From NCBI GenBank assembly GCA_002812745.2, contig NCSJ02000245.1:1-64000 (forward strand): a stretch of DNA of 64,000 bases, given 5' to 3'. The position numbers were made by a program, and so were the translations under genes. The stretch comes from Scytalidium lignicola (taxonomy: Eukaryota; Ascomycota; Leotiomycetes). The notes beneath the pieces are model-generated. The model was not told the origin of the DNA and did no database searches. It saw nothing but the letters and a program-made list of their open reading frames with translations. Position 1 is the stretch's first letter, and each line of letters opens with the position of its first letter. Shown piece by piece: positions 1 to 11,216 of this stretch.

Positions 1-95
1 CTCGAGGAGGGGCCGGCCAGATCGGGCTAGCCGGTGAGGCCAAACTCCAGCGCACGGGCCGCCTGAGGCCATACTCCGGCGGATGGGCCGTTAGT
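1..95. repeat. GC-rich imperfect tandem repeat at the window edge
   Basis: The first ~95 bases are strikingly GC-rich. They contain two imperfect copies of a ~29-base unit: GAGGCCAAACTCCAG..CGGGCCG near 36 and GAGGCCATACTCCGG..TGGGCCG near 66. Composition then drops abruptly to strongly AT-rich DNA. The segment may be the end of an unmutated repeat running off the window, or a contig-end artefact. No coding potential is visible. Confidence 0.5.
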
Positions 96-1799
96 ATTCT
101 CTTTTATTTTTCCTTTCCTTTAATTATATTTAAATTTTAAACCTTCTTTACTTTTCTTATTTTTTTTCTTATATTATTTTAATTTTATACTTTTATACTT
201 TTTTACNTTTTTTCATCTTTACATTGATATTGATATTTGTGATATTAATATGATCATTGTTTTATATATGATTATTCGCGTTTCCTACTTTATTATAACT
301 AACAATATGATAAACTAATAAATCTATATACACTTATGCTTATCAGATCATTGTTCTTTACCATTTAAATGTACTCTTATGCTTTTTCTCTTGTTAATTA
401 ACTCCAGGTTATAAAGGGTTATTATATCTTGTTATCTTAACATCTTCTTGTTATATAGTACTTGTAGATCTCGCTGAATTTACCTTTATGTGCTTTGCAT
501 TGATAGGTTTAAGTAGATTACTTTGCAATATACTTTATCCTTGAATCTTATACCTTTTCTAGACTTTGTATCTTTTATATGATATTAGATTAAGCCTTAT
601 AATTTATTTGTTATTCCAATTCTTAACTTATTCTTTGGACTTAGTCCTTAAAATCTCTGATGATAAATATGAATTTATTTATTCATTAAACTATATATGC
701 TTAAATATAACTTATTGGATATCTTTCTGCATTGTTCTCTTTTTAATTGACCTAGGTTAATTAGCTTACTATTACTACTGCTTAATAATATCTTTTATAC
801 TTATTTTAGTATTAGCCTTTAATACTATTTGACTATATATCTTTGACTTACATTACTCTACTTAACCTTTTATCTATTACATTATTAGCTTCTATTAGTA
901 TTAAGCTTTAATACTATTTACAAATATATTTTTATATGTGTTATAATGGTTTATGACATTATTACAAATATAATCTGCTTATTAGTATTATCCTTTAATG
1001 CTATTTTATCTTTGGCTTATGTTTAAGTGTAAATTGATAATGATAAATACCTTATTATATATTATATATATATATATTCTATCTAATATATCTACAAATA
1101 AACTTTATATATAATCTAATGTTTACTATATTCTACCGACTCCTTGATTCTTATTTACTAATATATTAAACACTTGTACAATCCATGTTACTTCCCTTCT
1201 CTCTTACCAAACTTTCTTATGAATTCATTTAAATACCTTAGCTTGGTTTATCCATTTTACTTCAGCTTGATTTCTCCATTTCATATTATTATAATCTATT
1301 CAATTCTACATTACTGTTGATCCTTCTTCTAACCTACTTAACAACATAGTAATCATTATAAGAACTAACATTTTAACATATTGACATTGTTGTCTTTGCC
1401 CTTCTTCCTCTCCTCCTTTTAAGTTGTTATACTACTGTTAACATATTACTTATAACACTTTATACCATGGACAACTTGATCTGCCTTAAAAACCTCTGAT
1501 CTTGTTAATATGTTATTGTATAGTCATAACTTGCTTGATAATCTTGGTCATACTATGTTGTTAACAACTTATTATCTGGTGTGCTTCATTTCCAGAATCG
1601 TTGGCTAAAACATATACTAAGCATATTCAACATCACTTGTCTAATTAGTCTCTTAATTAGTTTAACCTTGATTGTCTAATTATAATTCTGGTATTATTTG
1701 TATTTTTAATAACATCTTAGGCTAAGGATAATGAGAATAAATTTTGTAAAGAATATAATTTAATTTTGTGAATTAAAATACAAGTAATTTTTAAATCTA
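96..1799. other. AT-rich RIP-type DNA without genes
   Basis: About 1.7 kb of very AT-rich, TpA-rich sequence with stop codons in every frame and no credible gene. A short motif (TTAGTATTA..CTTTAATACTATTT) recurs at about 806, 893 and 981, roughly every 88 bases, suggesting a decayed tandem repeat. It looks like RIP-degraded repetitive DNA. Confidence 0.7.
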
Positions 1800-3132
1800 T
1801 GAGATCACATTATAAAACATGTTATTGTATTATAACCTAATCAAAGAAATGTTATTATAACCAGAATAAATAGTAATACCAAGGCTTATCAGTTATTTAA
1901 TCTTCTATAGAGTTGATAAGNAAAAAATGTGAAATTGGAAGAAAATACTATTAGGCTTAACCTTAACTTTTCAAGAGCACCTTAAGAGGTTTTAGCAAAA
2001 ATTAACTTATGTATTTGTTTGACTAAACAAGTTGTAATTGTTAGAGTATGAATACCATTTAGTTATACTCTCATTACAAGCAATATTCACTGTTGTTATA
2101 TCATTACCAAACTTCTTATTTGTCTAAGATCTACTTTTGATAGTAGTATAAAGGCAAGTGTAAGTGATAGTACTATTATGCTAGAAGAAGATATAATTAG
2201 CAAAAGATATACTATTACCAAAGAAATTCTAAGCTGCTAACTCAGCTGCAAATAAGTTGTCTACGTTTAGACTAAAGATCAAAGTATCATAGAAAAAGCT
2301 AATTATACGTTTTGCTTTAAGCAATTTAGCAATTGTAATGTTTAGAACTATGGTGTTAAGAGGACCAAGGTGTTTGTAAACTTTAAAGGCATTCATTATA
2401 TAGATCCTATTTTTAGTACTTAGTAGGATTAAGATCTTGTCAACAGTAGTAATACTGATGTTAGTAGCTAAGGAGGAGAATGCATTAGCAATGTTGTAAA
2501 ATTATATAAGCAAGATAAGAGCAAGAGTAATCTTGGCCATTTTGAAAATAGTAATAAAGAGTAATATACTTAAAAAATATAAAGGACAAATGAGGAATTG
2601 TTTAGTGTATAGTTAAATGTTTGATTCTTGTATTAAGAGAAGTTAAGGCAAGATATTGGTTTTATACTTTTATGTACATTTGTCTATTCTTCAGTACTTT
2701 ATCTTTCTTAAGCTTATACTTTATAAGTCTTATAATAATATCTAAAGCTTAATCTACTTGTTAAACACCTTTGTATTACATACTAAGTCCTTTACAGATT
2801 AATATACAAGAGTAATACTTTTGTATATAAAGTAATGTTAAACTTTGACTAAGAGATCTTAGTCTTATTATTTGAGAAAGGTGTTAACATAGAAATAAGG
2901 GTGAAAATACAAAGAATTAGTATAATCTTCTATAAAGTTACTTCGGCTAACATTGTAAAGTTCTTNCTAACATTAAGATTCTTAAGAANAANANTATNGN
3001 TATNNATCNTATAGCTCAGNATCTNANNTNANNTNACTGTAAGAGTTAATGTCTTTTCNGTCTNANTATATGATTACTAGTCCTAGCAATAATATAGCAT
3101 GCATTGTATAGCTTATTATCTAACCTCAGCTG
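1800..3132. repeat. Left arm of inverted duplication, heavily RIP-mutated
   Basis: Read on the minus strand, this segment aligns end to end with 4531-5850. Landmarks are the TATAAAA promoter motif, the start codon (2540 against 5118), the stop codon (1992 against 5666), the 3' flank with CTTATCAGCTC, and the inner end at CAGCTG (3132 against 4531). In the stretches compared, differences are C-to-T or G-to-A changes in this arm, the mark of RIP. The outer end fades near 1800. Confidence 0.85.
1992..2540 (-). pseudogene. RIP-inactivated copy of the small secreted-protein gene
   Basis: This is the inverted partner of the intact gene at 5118-5666. The aligned length is identical (549 bases), so no net indel has occurred. 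In the first 63 coding bases I count 11 differences, all C-to-T or G-to-A relative to the intact gene. Codon 13 (CAA) has become TAA, so the product would end within the signal peptide. The stop codon itself changed from TAG to TAA. The TATA-like promoter sequence is still recognisable on the minus strand near 2650. The copy is dead as a protein-coding gene. Confidence 0.9.
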
Positions 3133-4530
3133 TTAATAGGCCTTACAAAATAACGGAAACATAGTTATTGCCCATAGAACTTAAAATATATATCTATGTT
3201 AAGATCATTATTAAAGGTTTTTAGGAATGGATTTGTTAACCTGAAATTATAATATCTGATAATATTTAGAGAGGGGGTAATATTATGAAATTCTATATTT
3301 ATATATTTTTGATTAACATATTAAAAGATTAGGAATACTCTTATAATTATATATNTNAAGTAATTTAATANCNATATCAAATATACTTTGTACTTTAGAT
3401 AATACATAAGCTAGAAATATATGGATATTATAATAATATATTAGTTTATTAATTAATCAACTACAGAAGACTAAGTAATGTAAGTAATACAACAAGTGCT
3501 TTTATAACAATAATTAAAAGTTGACTCATAAATTCAAATTACAAAGAGTTTACTTATCTACAATTAAATAACAAAAGACTTACAAACAAAAAACTTGTAT
3601 TTCTTATTTTTATATTAAAGAATGTTTAAATACAATAAAAATNAAAAAATGAATATACTAAATGTAAAACCAAAGACTACTTATGTTAACTTAAGCTAGC
3701 TTAGTCTATTCTTCTTCANTGAACTTNCTTNNAACTCTNTNATANAATNAAGCNGAAGAATNANATTGTTATGATGNAAATTNGAGANNNACTAGTGNGG
3801 TNACTTGGAAAAAATNCAACTNTAATTTGATTTNTGCTGCTTTCNTATCNGAACTNGGTTATTGATGTCCTAACACNNGCNGATTGNNCGAAANTAATAA
3901 TTCGNTNGTTNNNAGCTGGAAACAAGGNGTTNCNAGTTTGNGGATNAGTNGNAANAATCAAGAAGATGTCNTGTNGNTNACCNTCATTTNCAATCAAGTT
4001 NTGTATCCATTCCTNCATAGACANGTTNNCATCCACNAGAGAGTNNTCAGTCANAACCNTATTAAAGGTAGCTTCGTCGTTGATNGTANTNCNGNACAAG
4101 TNNTAGTATATACCATNTGTNNTAGTCCNTTNTAANGGCNANNGTACAGCAANGACNGAGCATNNAGTCAGATCGTTNGNATANAATTNGTNGTTNATGT
4201 NAGTNNTAACTAGNTGTNCANCATNGTCAATNGTAACTTGNANNTNTGTTGNNGCATTAATAGTGCNAAAGAAGATGGACAAGATAGGAAATAACTTNAT
4301 GTTGATAAATGTANAATTTTTTCTTTAAACAGATTNGTAAGCGTTAGATATATGTTTAATTTATGTTGAAAGAACCATTCTTAAATAACAAANAAANAAA
4401 CAATATTTATATTAATTAAATATTTGATCTAATAATAAATCNNATATTAAAGGCAAATATACTTGATTCTTAATATTTTATTATAGCTCTTTAACTTATT
4501 ACATATAAAAATTAGACTAACTCCTACAGT
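3133..4530. other. AT-rich spacer between the inverted arms
   Basis: The 1.4-kb spacer is AT-rich. Apart from the N-dense ORF at 3716-4300 (listed separately) it shows no gene. Ns are concentrated at about 2966-3066 and 3718-4330 and are nearly absent elsewhere, so base calls there were genuinely ambiguous rather than gap-filled. Confidence 0.6.
3716..4300 (-). CDS. Putative small secreted protein, many ambiguous bases
   Basis: A minus-strand frame of ~195 codons stays open despite dozens of isolated Ns. The likely start is ATN at 4298-4300; if N is G, the product begins M-K-L-F-P-I-L-S-I-F-F, a plausible signal peptide, followed by T-I-N-A. Short readable pieces such as NDLT.C, INDEATF and EWI.NLI remain. 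I do not recognise the family; a short secreted helical protein of the HsbA type is only a guess. The N pattern suggests that several diverged copies were collapsed into one consensus. It may be a real secreted-protein family member or a RIP-damaged copy. Confidence 0.35.
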   Translation of the reverse strand, partial: XKLFPILSIFFXTINXXTXXQVXIDXXXXLVXTXXNXXXYXNDLTXCXVXAVXXXLXXTXTXGIYXXLXXXXINDEATFNXVXTXXSXVDXNXSMXEWIXNLIXNXGXXXDIFLIXXTXXQTXNXLFPAXNXRIIXFXQXXXVRTSITXFXXESSXNQIXVXFFPSXXTSXSXIXIITXXFFXXIXXXSXKXVX

Positions 4531-4632
4531 CAGCTGAGGTTAGATAATAAGCTATACAATGCATGCTATATTATTACTAGGACTAGTAATCATATAGTGA
4601 GACGGAAAAGACATTAACTCCTACAGTCAGCT
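4519..4632. repeat. 17-bp direct repeats bracketing 80 bp
   Basis: AACTCCTACAGTCAGCT occurs at 4519-4535 and again, identical, at 4616-4632. The 80 bases between include an imperfect palindrome (ATTACTAG-G-ACTAGTAAT). The first copy straddles the inner end of the inverted duplication at 4531. This could be a target-site-type duplication or a trace of the recombination that created the arms. Confidence 0.55.
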
Positions 4633-4990
4633 AGAATGATCTGAGCCACAGGATTACAGCAATGCTTCTATTCTTGGGAATCTTAGTGTTGGAAGAATTT
4701 TGTAATGTCAGCCGTAGTAGCTCCATAGAAGATTACGCCAATTCTTTGTATTTTCACCCTTATTTTTATGTTAACACCTTTCTCAAATAATAAGACTAAG
4801 ATCTCTTAGTCAGGGTTCAGCATTACTCTGTATACAAAAGTATTACTCCTGTACACCAATCTGTAGAGGACCCGGTATGTAATACAAGGGTGTTTGACAG
4901 GTAGATTAAGCTTTGGGTATCACTATAAGACTGACAAAGCACAGGCTTGAGAAAGATGAAGCACTGAAGAGTGGACAGGTGTGCATAGAG

Positions 4991-4997
4991 GTATAAA
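4991..4997 (+). promoter_or_regulatory. TATA box of the secreted-protein gene
   Basis: TATAAAA lies about 120 bases upstream of the ATG at 5118, a normal distance for a fungal gene with a short 5' leader. It is largely conserved in the RIPped copy. Confidence 0.55.
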
Positions 4998-5117
4998 ACC
5001 AGTATCTCGCCTCAACTTCTCTCAACACAAGAATCAAACATCCAGCTATACACCAAACAATTCCCCACTTGTCCCTCATATTTTTTAGACATATTACTCT
5101 TTATTGCCATTTTCAAA

Positions 5118-5666
5118 ATGGCCAAGATCACTCTTGCTCTCGTCTTGCTTGCACAATTTTACAGCATCGCCAACGCACTCCCCTCCCTGGCCGCCAACGT
5201 CAGTACTACCACTGTCGGCAGGATCTCGATCCCACCGGGTACTAAAAATGGGATCTATACGGTGGACGCCTCTGGGGTTCACAAGCACCTTGGTCCTCTC
5301 AACACCACGGTTCCAGACATTGCAGCTGCTGGATCGCCCAAGGCAAAACGTACAATTGGCCCCTTCTGCGATACTTCGATCCCCAGTCTAAACGTAGACG
5401 ACTTATTTGCAGCTGAGTCGGCAGCTCAGAATTTCTTTGGTAGTGGTACATCTTTTGCCAATCATATCTTCTTCCAGCACAATAGTGCTGTCACCTACGC
5501 TTGCCTTTATACTACCATCTTCAGCAGGTCTCAGACAAGTGAGGGGTTTGGTAATGATATGGCGGCAGTGAATACTGCCTGTGGTGAGAGTACGGCTGGA
5601 TGGTATTCACACTCTGACAATTACGACTCGTTTGGTCGGACAAATGCGCAGGCTAGTTTCTGCTAG
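5118..5666 (+). CDS. Small secreted protein, candidate effector
   Basis: An intronless gene of 182 codons. Residues 1-20 form a classic signal peptide (M-A-K, hydrophobic core, ending A-N-A). A Lys-Arg pair at 77-78 looks like a Kex2 processing site and would release a ~104-residue C-terminal part. Four cysteines (about 84, 129, 155, 182, the last being the final residue) could form two disulfides. There are N-glycosylation sequons near 27 and 62. I recognise no named domain. Small size, secretion, cysteines and location beside RIP-degraded repeats match the profile of fungal effectors, but that role is inference. A RIP-killed inverted copy lies at 1992-2540. Confidence 0.8.
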   Translation: MAKITLALVLLAQFYSIANALPSLAANVSTTTVGRISIPPGTKNGIYTVDASGVHKHLGPLNTTVPDIAAAGSPKAKRTIGPFCDTSIPSLNVDDLFAAESAAQNFFGSGTSFANHIFFQHNSAVTYACLYTTIFSRSQTSEGFGNDMAAVNTACGESTAGWYSHSDNYDSFGRTNAQASFC

Positions 5667-5850
5667 GACCCCTTAAGGTGCTCCTGGAAAGTCGAGGTCG
5701 GGCCTGATAGTATTTTCTTCCAATTTCACATTTTTTNCTTATCAGCTCTATGGAAGATTAGGTGACCGATAAGCCTTGGTGTTACCATTTATTCTGGTCA
5801 TAACAACATTTCTTTGATTGGGTTACAATGCAACGGCATGTTTTATAATG

Positions 5851-6369
5851 AAACCTATACTAGAAGCATCTTGGCAATTATATTGAAGGTTGTAAACTGT
5901 GTGTTTGGAAAGAAAGGGGTCGCTTAGATGCTTAGTCATACTAATTTTGGTTGTCAACAACAGTCCTGGCAGTTAATTCTTCAAAACCATAGCCTTTGCA
6001 AAGATCAAGGATTAAGACCGTCTATTTTCAGATTAATTTATGCGTCTGCTACTTTACGACGCTTAGAAGCGTTTTNGACTAGGTTCAAAAGCACGTGCAG
6101 CGCGCCCCAGCATTGTAAATATCTTAGCGGTAGTGGGAATGAATATTACACCAGATCGATTCTGATATTAAAACAATAAGCTATGTGAAAAGGGTGATTG
6201 ATACGGTCTTAGGGTACGGAGTACTCCGTAGCAGACCAAAACACTTTATGGTAGCGCGTACTGGCGAACCCCTGCATACGCGTCGGTCGCGCGTCAAAGG
6301 CGCAAGATTTTTCAACCTCCAGCAGTTCGAGTCTTCAACAAAGCGCAAACTCCAACTAATAGAAGAGGA
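5851..6369. other. Intergenic region upstream of smc5
   Basis: About 0.5 kb of mixed composition marks the passage from the AT-rich block to the gene island. Short ORFs here have no recognisable features. It probably holds the smc5 promoter; no confident element is visible. Confidence 0.5.
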
Positions 6370-9300
6370 ATGTTGTCGCAAGCTCTCCCCCAACGGCGAC
6401 GATCACGCTCCATCTTCGAAGATGATGAGGCGGAAAGTGATGCAAATACCGGACAACCGTCACCGGGCCCAGGCTCAGCTCCTCCCAAACGCCATCGTAC
6501 GCACGCAGCAGATTTTGACTCGGAAGCGGATCCTGAGGAATCACAATCATTACCAAATGGCGACAGTGAGAGTGGTAGAAAGGGGTTTCAACCGGGCGCT
6601 ATTGTTCGAGTCAAACTTGCGAATTTCGTGACCTACGAGAGCGCTGAATTTCACCCTGGACCGAATTTAAATATGGTTATTGGACCAAATGGCACAGGAA
6701 AGAGCTCCTTGGTCTGCGCAATTTGCTTGGGTCTTGGATGGCCCCCTTCAGTTCTTGGACGTGCGACAAAGATTGGAGAGTTTGTTAAGCATGGGTTGGA
6801 CGAGGCCACAATTGAAGTGGAGATTCAAAAAAGAAGCAAGGACCAGGAAAATCCTATCGTACGGTTAAGAATAATTCGAGATGGAGACCAGCGCGAGTGG
6901 TGGCTAAACGGCCGAAAAACAAACCTTAAGCACATCCAGAGGTTGACGGAAGCCTTCAGTATTCAAATCGACAATCTCTGTCAGTTTTTACCCCAGGACA
7001 AAGTCTCCGAATTTGCGGCTCTTTCTCCGGTTGAGCTGTTACAACAAACACAAAGAGCAGCCGCTCCACCACAGATGTTGGAGTGGCACGAAGAACTTAA
7101 GAAGCTCCGCAAGGATCAGAAAGCACTCGAAGAACAGGTTGAGACGGATAAAGAAACTTTAGCTAATCTAGAAAATCGCCAAGAAGGTTTACGTGCGGAG
7201 GTTTCTAGGTTAGAGGAGAGGCAGCAGATTGAAGAGAAGGTCGCTCTTCTGCAGAAGAGTGTACCCTTTGTCGAATATAGGGTTGCTCGACTTCGGCATA
7301 TCGATTATAAGGACAAGAAGATTGCTGCGCAGCGCCGCCTTCAAGAATTGGAAGCCCAGGTCGAGCCAACTATGAGATCAGTCAATCAGAAACAGGAGTA
7401 CCATAAGAAGATCCTTCGTGTAGTAGATAAGCGAAAAGATTTTGTCCAGAAGATAGAACGAAAAGCGGATGACGTTATTAGAAAGGTTGAGGAGTTAGAC
7501 GATAGTATAAAGGATATAGAAAACACTCGAAACACCGAAATAGAAGGAGACAAGAAACGAAAGGCTGCAATAACACAAATACAGAGAAAAATCGTCAACC
7601 TGAAAGCAAACTTACAAAATGCCCCTCCCGAGTTTGATGCTGCGGCATGGAATGATCGTATTGTAGGTTTATACTAGGTCTGGTTATCATCCTCAGCTAA
7701 CAGCAATCTAGCGGGCAAAAGAGCACGAAGCACGACAAAAAGAGAATGAGATCCGAGAAATCAGGGCAGCTTATGAGGAGTTGAAGTCCCAAGGAGGCCA
7801 TGTTAAAGTGCAACTATTAGAAGCAGAAAAGGAGCTGAAGATTTTCGACAGCCAAGCAGGTCAACAGCTTAATAAGGTTCGAGCGGTATCAAGCGAAACA
7901 GCTCAAGCATGGGAGTGGATTCAGAAGCATCAATCTGAATTTGAAAAGGAGATATGTGGCCCACCTATAATTTCATGTTCTGTCAAAGATCGGAGATACG
8001 TTGATCCTATTGAATCAGTTCTGCAAAGAAGTGATCTCATTGCTATCACAGCGCAAACCCGTGCTGATGTTAAGAAATTGACTGATCAATTATGTGGCAC
8101 GATGGGTCTTGCTGATGTTACAATTAGGGGAAGTTCAGGTAGTCTTGCTGACCATCCAAGACCAACATCTGATGAGGATTTGAGAAGATGTGGCCTTGAT
8201 GGCTGGGCCTTAGACTTCATTGATGGACCAGAGCCAGTCCTCACTATGCTCTGCGACAGTCAGAGGATCAACATGATCGGTGTTGGACTTAAGGATGTCA
8301 CCGAGGAGCAATACCAGCTGAACCTGCAAAGAAGATGTAATCCTAACATGTGGGTTGCCGGAAGGCAGTACTATAGAGTCTCCAGCCGACCAGAATATGG
8401 CCCCTCAGCGGTCTCAACTATGACACGGTCAATCCGTCCTGCAAGAAGCTGGTCCGATCGTCCAGTTGACGTTTCGGCAAGGCGACAGATGGAAGAGAGG
8501 ATTACCAACCTGAAACATGACTTGGACGAGCTTAAAGAGCAAGCCACACCGACCCGGGAGAAGAGAGATCAACTGGAGGAAGAAAGTAAAACATTAACTG
8601 AGGATGCAGTGAGTAGTACAGTTGTCACATCATTAGTTATATGCTCACATAACATATTTAGAACAAACTAAGAGAGAAAAAGGGCGAGGAACAGAAAGCT
8701 AGAGGGAAATGGGAGGCTATTCCTGACCAGATTGGTAAGCAATCAATCTTGTTACCCTCTTCTAAAATATTATGCTAATGGTATCTAGCATCCGAGGAGG
8801 ATGCTCTCAAACAAATGAGAGAGAACGGGCTCGAACTCCGCCAGAAGCTGAAAACGATAGATGTCCAGCATGACCATGCTGTCCTTCGAAAGTCAAAGCT
8901 GGCAATCGAGCTAAAGGAAATCATTGATGAGCTACGCCAAGCCCATGAGGAGCTTCTTGAGGCCGAGGTTAGAGGGATTGAGGCGAAGTCTGATGTCGAC
9001 GCCTTGATCGAACGCAACCAGGGCATCACAATGCGGCTAGAGGAAGAACGAGCTCTAGTCAGGGAAGCAGAGGGAATATCGGAAAATGCAAAGAAAGAAG
9101 CAAGGGAGAAGCTAAAACGCTGCCAGGAGATTCAATCCCAATGCGATAGGGAGGCCACGGAGTATTTCGCGAGCCTAGACCCAGCATTGACAGTCGAGTC
9201 CCTAGAACAGGATATAAGAGCAGAAGAGGCGAAACTGGAATTTATCCATGCCGGCAACCCCAATGCAATCCGAGACTTCGAGAGACGGCAGGTGGATATC

Positions 9301-9897
9301 GACAAGTTCACCGAGAAGATCAAGCAGATGGGGAAGAGGCTTGAACGACTAGCATCAGAAATCACGAAGATACGGAGTGAATGGGAACCAGAGCTTGACC
9401 AGCTGATTGGGCAAATCAGCGATGCGTTCTCGTATAACTTTGAGCAGATCGGATGTGCAGGCGAAGTGGGCATACATAAAGACGACGATTTCGACCTCTG
9501 GTCCATCGAGATCAAAGTGAAGTTCCGCGAAACTGAGACACTCCAGCTGCTCGATGCCCACCGTCAGTCGGGCGGCGAACGCTCCGTCTCTACCATCTTC
9601 TACCTGATGGCGCTCCAGGCCCTGGCACGCGCACCTTTCCGAGTCGTGGATGAGATCAATCAGGGCATGGACCCGCGCAACGAGCGCATGGTCCACGAGC
9701 GAATGGTGGAAATCGCGTGCAAGGAGCACACGAGCCAGTACTTTTTGATCACGCCTAAGCTGCTGACAGGACTGAGGTACGACAAGCGGATGAGGGTGCT
9801 GTGCATTGCGAGTGGGGAGTATATGCCGGAGGATTACCGGAAGCTGGATGTTAGGAAGATTATTGGGATTCGGAAGGCGATGGTTGCTGCTGGATGA
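6370..9897 (+). CDS. smc5: Structural maintenance of chromosomes protein 5
   Basis: Smc5, the ATPase that pairs with Smc6 in the nuclear SMC5/6 complex for recombinational repair and replication-fork stability. Four exons are inferred: 6370-7662, 7712-8608, 8662-8734 and 8789-9897 (introns 49, 53 and 54 bp, all GT-AG, frame preserved), giving about 1123 residues, normal for the family. Walker A (GPNGTGKSS) lies near residue 104, followed by the Smc5-type QFLPQDKV segment. Long coiled coils flank the hinge. The C-terminal ATPase half carries the signature SGGERS near 1014 and Walker B (VVDEINQGMD) near 1038, where the FRVVDEINQGMD context is typical of Smc5. The N-terminus is a charged, disordered tail with a possible nuclear signal (PPKRHR). 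The gene is complete. Confidence 0.96.
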
Positions 9898-11168
9898 TTT
9901 TCTTCTTCTCTTCAGTGTCTTTTTTATTATAAATTTTTTTTNGCGTTACAAAAAGGAATGGTTATGTTTTTTAGCCTGAGATGATGGAGATGAGGAATTT
10001 GGAGGATTTGGAACATAGGGGAATGGTGTTTTAGGCGTATGGAGATGTGATACCAGGGGGACAATGTTTATGGGCTTTGAAGGTTAATGTTACAAAAACG
10101 CGCAGCGATCTAATGATGATTGTTAATTTACTGGGAGGTTTTCTCAGATTGAGGTTGGGTGGAGTTGTGTTTTAAACAGATAGTTTTTAATATATAGCCC
10201 AAGTTCTAAATTCTGTGTTATATAATATGGCGAGAGTTACTCGTCTTGAAGGAATGGCAAGTAATTATAGGCTATATGTGATGTTCTCTCTATCTTCATG
10301 TGTGTATGATGCTTGAATTTAATATATAGGTATTTAGGTATCCGAATGTAGCGCCCCTTTAAGAGAAAAAAGGGGGAGAAATCCGCTGGAGAACCCCGGG
10401 CCGAGCGTNCCCGAAGGAAATGCTGTAGCCTAAGGTATCAAGCAGATAGCAAACATCATCTAGTTATGGGCGTACTGCAATGTGATCACGCAGTGTACTA
10501 CCGGCCTCGTGGACTGGAGGCCCTTGTACCGCTGCTGTAACTATTGTAATACTGGATTGTAATCTGCCTGCTTGGGCTAGCCCGAGGTTTTCCTTTTTTG
10601 TCTCGTGGAGCTCTATCATGTGATTTTCAGCACGTGAAAATAGATACATGTAGATCTAGACCAACAGCAATTATATGCTAGACACTGTACTGTACAAATA
10701 CTGCAGAACTGTAGCTTAAATCTCCATTAGAGCTCTGCCACGGTACCATATGGTGTTATGATTACTATTTTTATTTCTCCTGTAACTGTAAAACCTCCTA
10801 CACGGCTCCTCCCCGCGGCATATATCAATCAGAGCGCTGGAGAATTATCCATTTAATACCTCGGCAAGTCACGGGTAAGGCGGGCTTTATATAGCTCGGA
10901 GGAAGTTGAGGATACCGATGATACAGGTTTCTTTGTCTTACCACTCATCTACAGTAGCTCACTGGGGCTGCGGAGATGTGGAGGAACCTGTCAGGCCTGG
11001 TATCTGGGTATCTGGTTTCTGAAGAAGATCGGGCAATGCCGGCTGAGGATCCATGCCTGCAAATGTGATGATGTGTTGTATTTGCTGTGGCAAGCAGTTT
11101 GCAGTTTGTGTCTTGGTATATTGTCGGATAATTACGGTACAGATAAAGCATCTCACTGTATTTGAGTT

Positions 11169-11216
11169 GTATCTCTCTCTCTCTCGCGCGAGAGATGTTT
11201 TTCGTGCGAGAGAGAC
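11169..11216. repeat. CT/GA palindrome with CGCGCG core
   Basis: A perfect 16-bp palindrome (TCTCTCGCGCGAGAGA, 11180-11195) sits in a CT run and is followed by a second purine arm (CGTGCGAGAGAGAC). The region can therefore also fold into a longer imperfect hairpin. It is about 1 kb upstream of malate synthase; function unknown. Confidence 0.45.

Larger units (their letters stand above)
4531..5850. repeat. Right arm of inverted duplication, unmutated
   Basis: This arm is the non-RIPped partner of 1800-3132 (inverted). It keeps normal base composition, a TATA element and an intact secreted-protein gene. Homology to the other arm starts at CAGCTG (4531) and is lost a little after 5850. Confidence 0.85.

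Noticed and set aside
566..760. 64-codon ORF in AT-rich DNA
   Set aside because: AT-rich Ile/Leu/Tyr composition with a non-ATG start; expected by chance in such DNA.
5928..6631. ORFs upstream of and overlapping the smc5 start
   Set aside because: Out of frame with smc5, without domains, and the smc5 frame explains the sequence from 6370.
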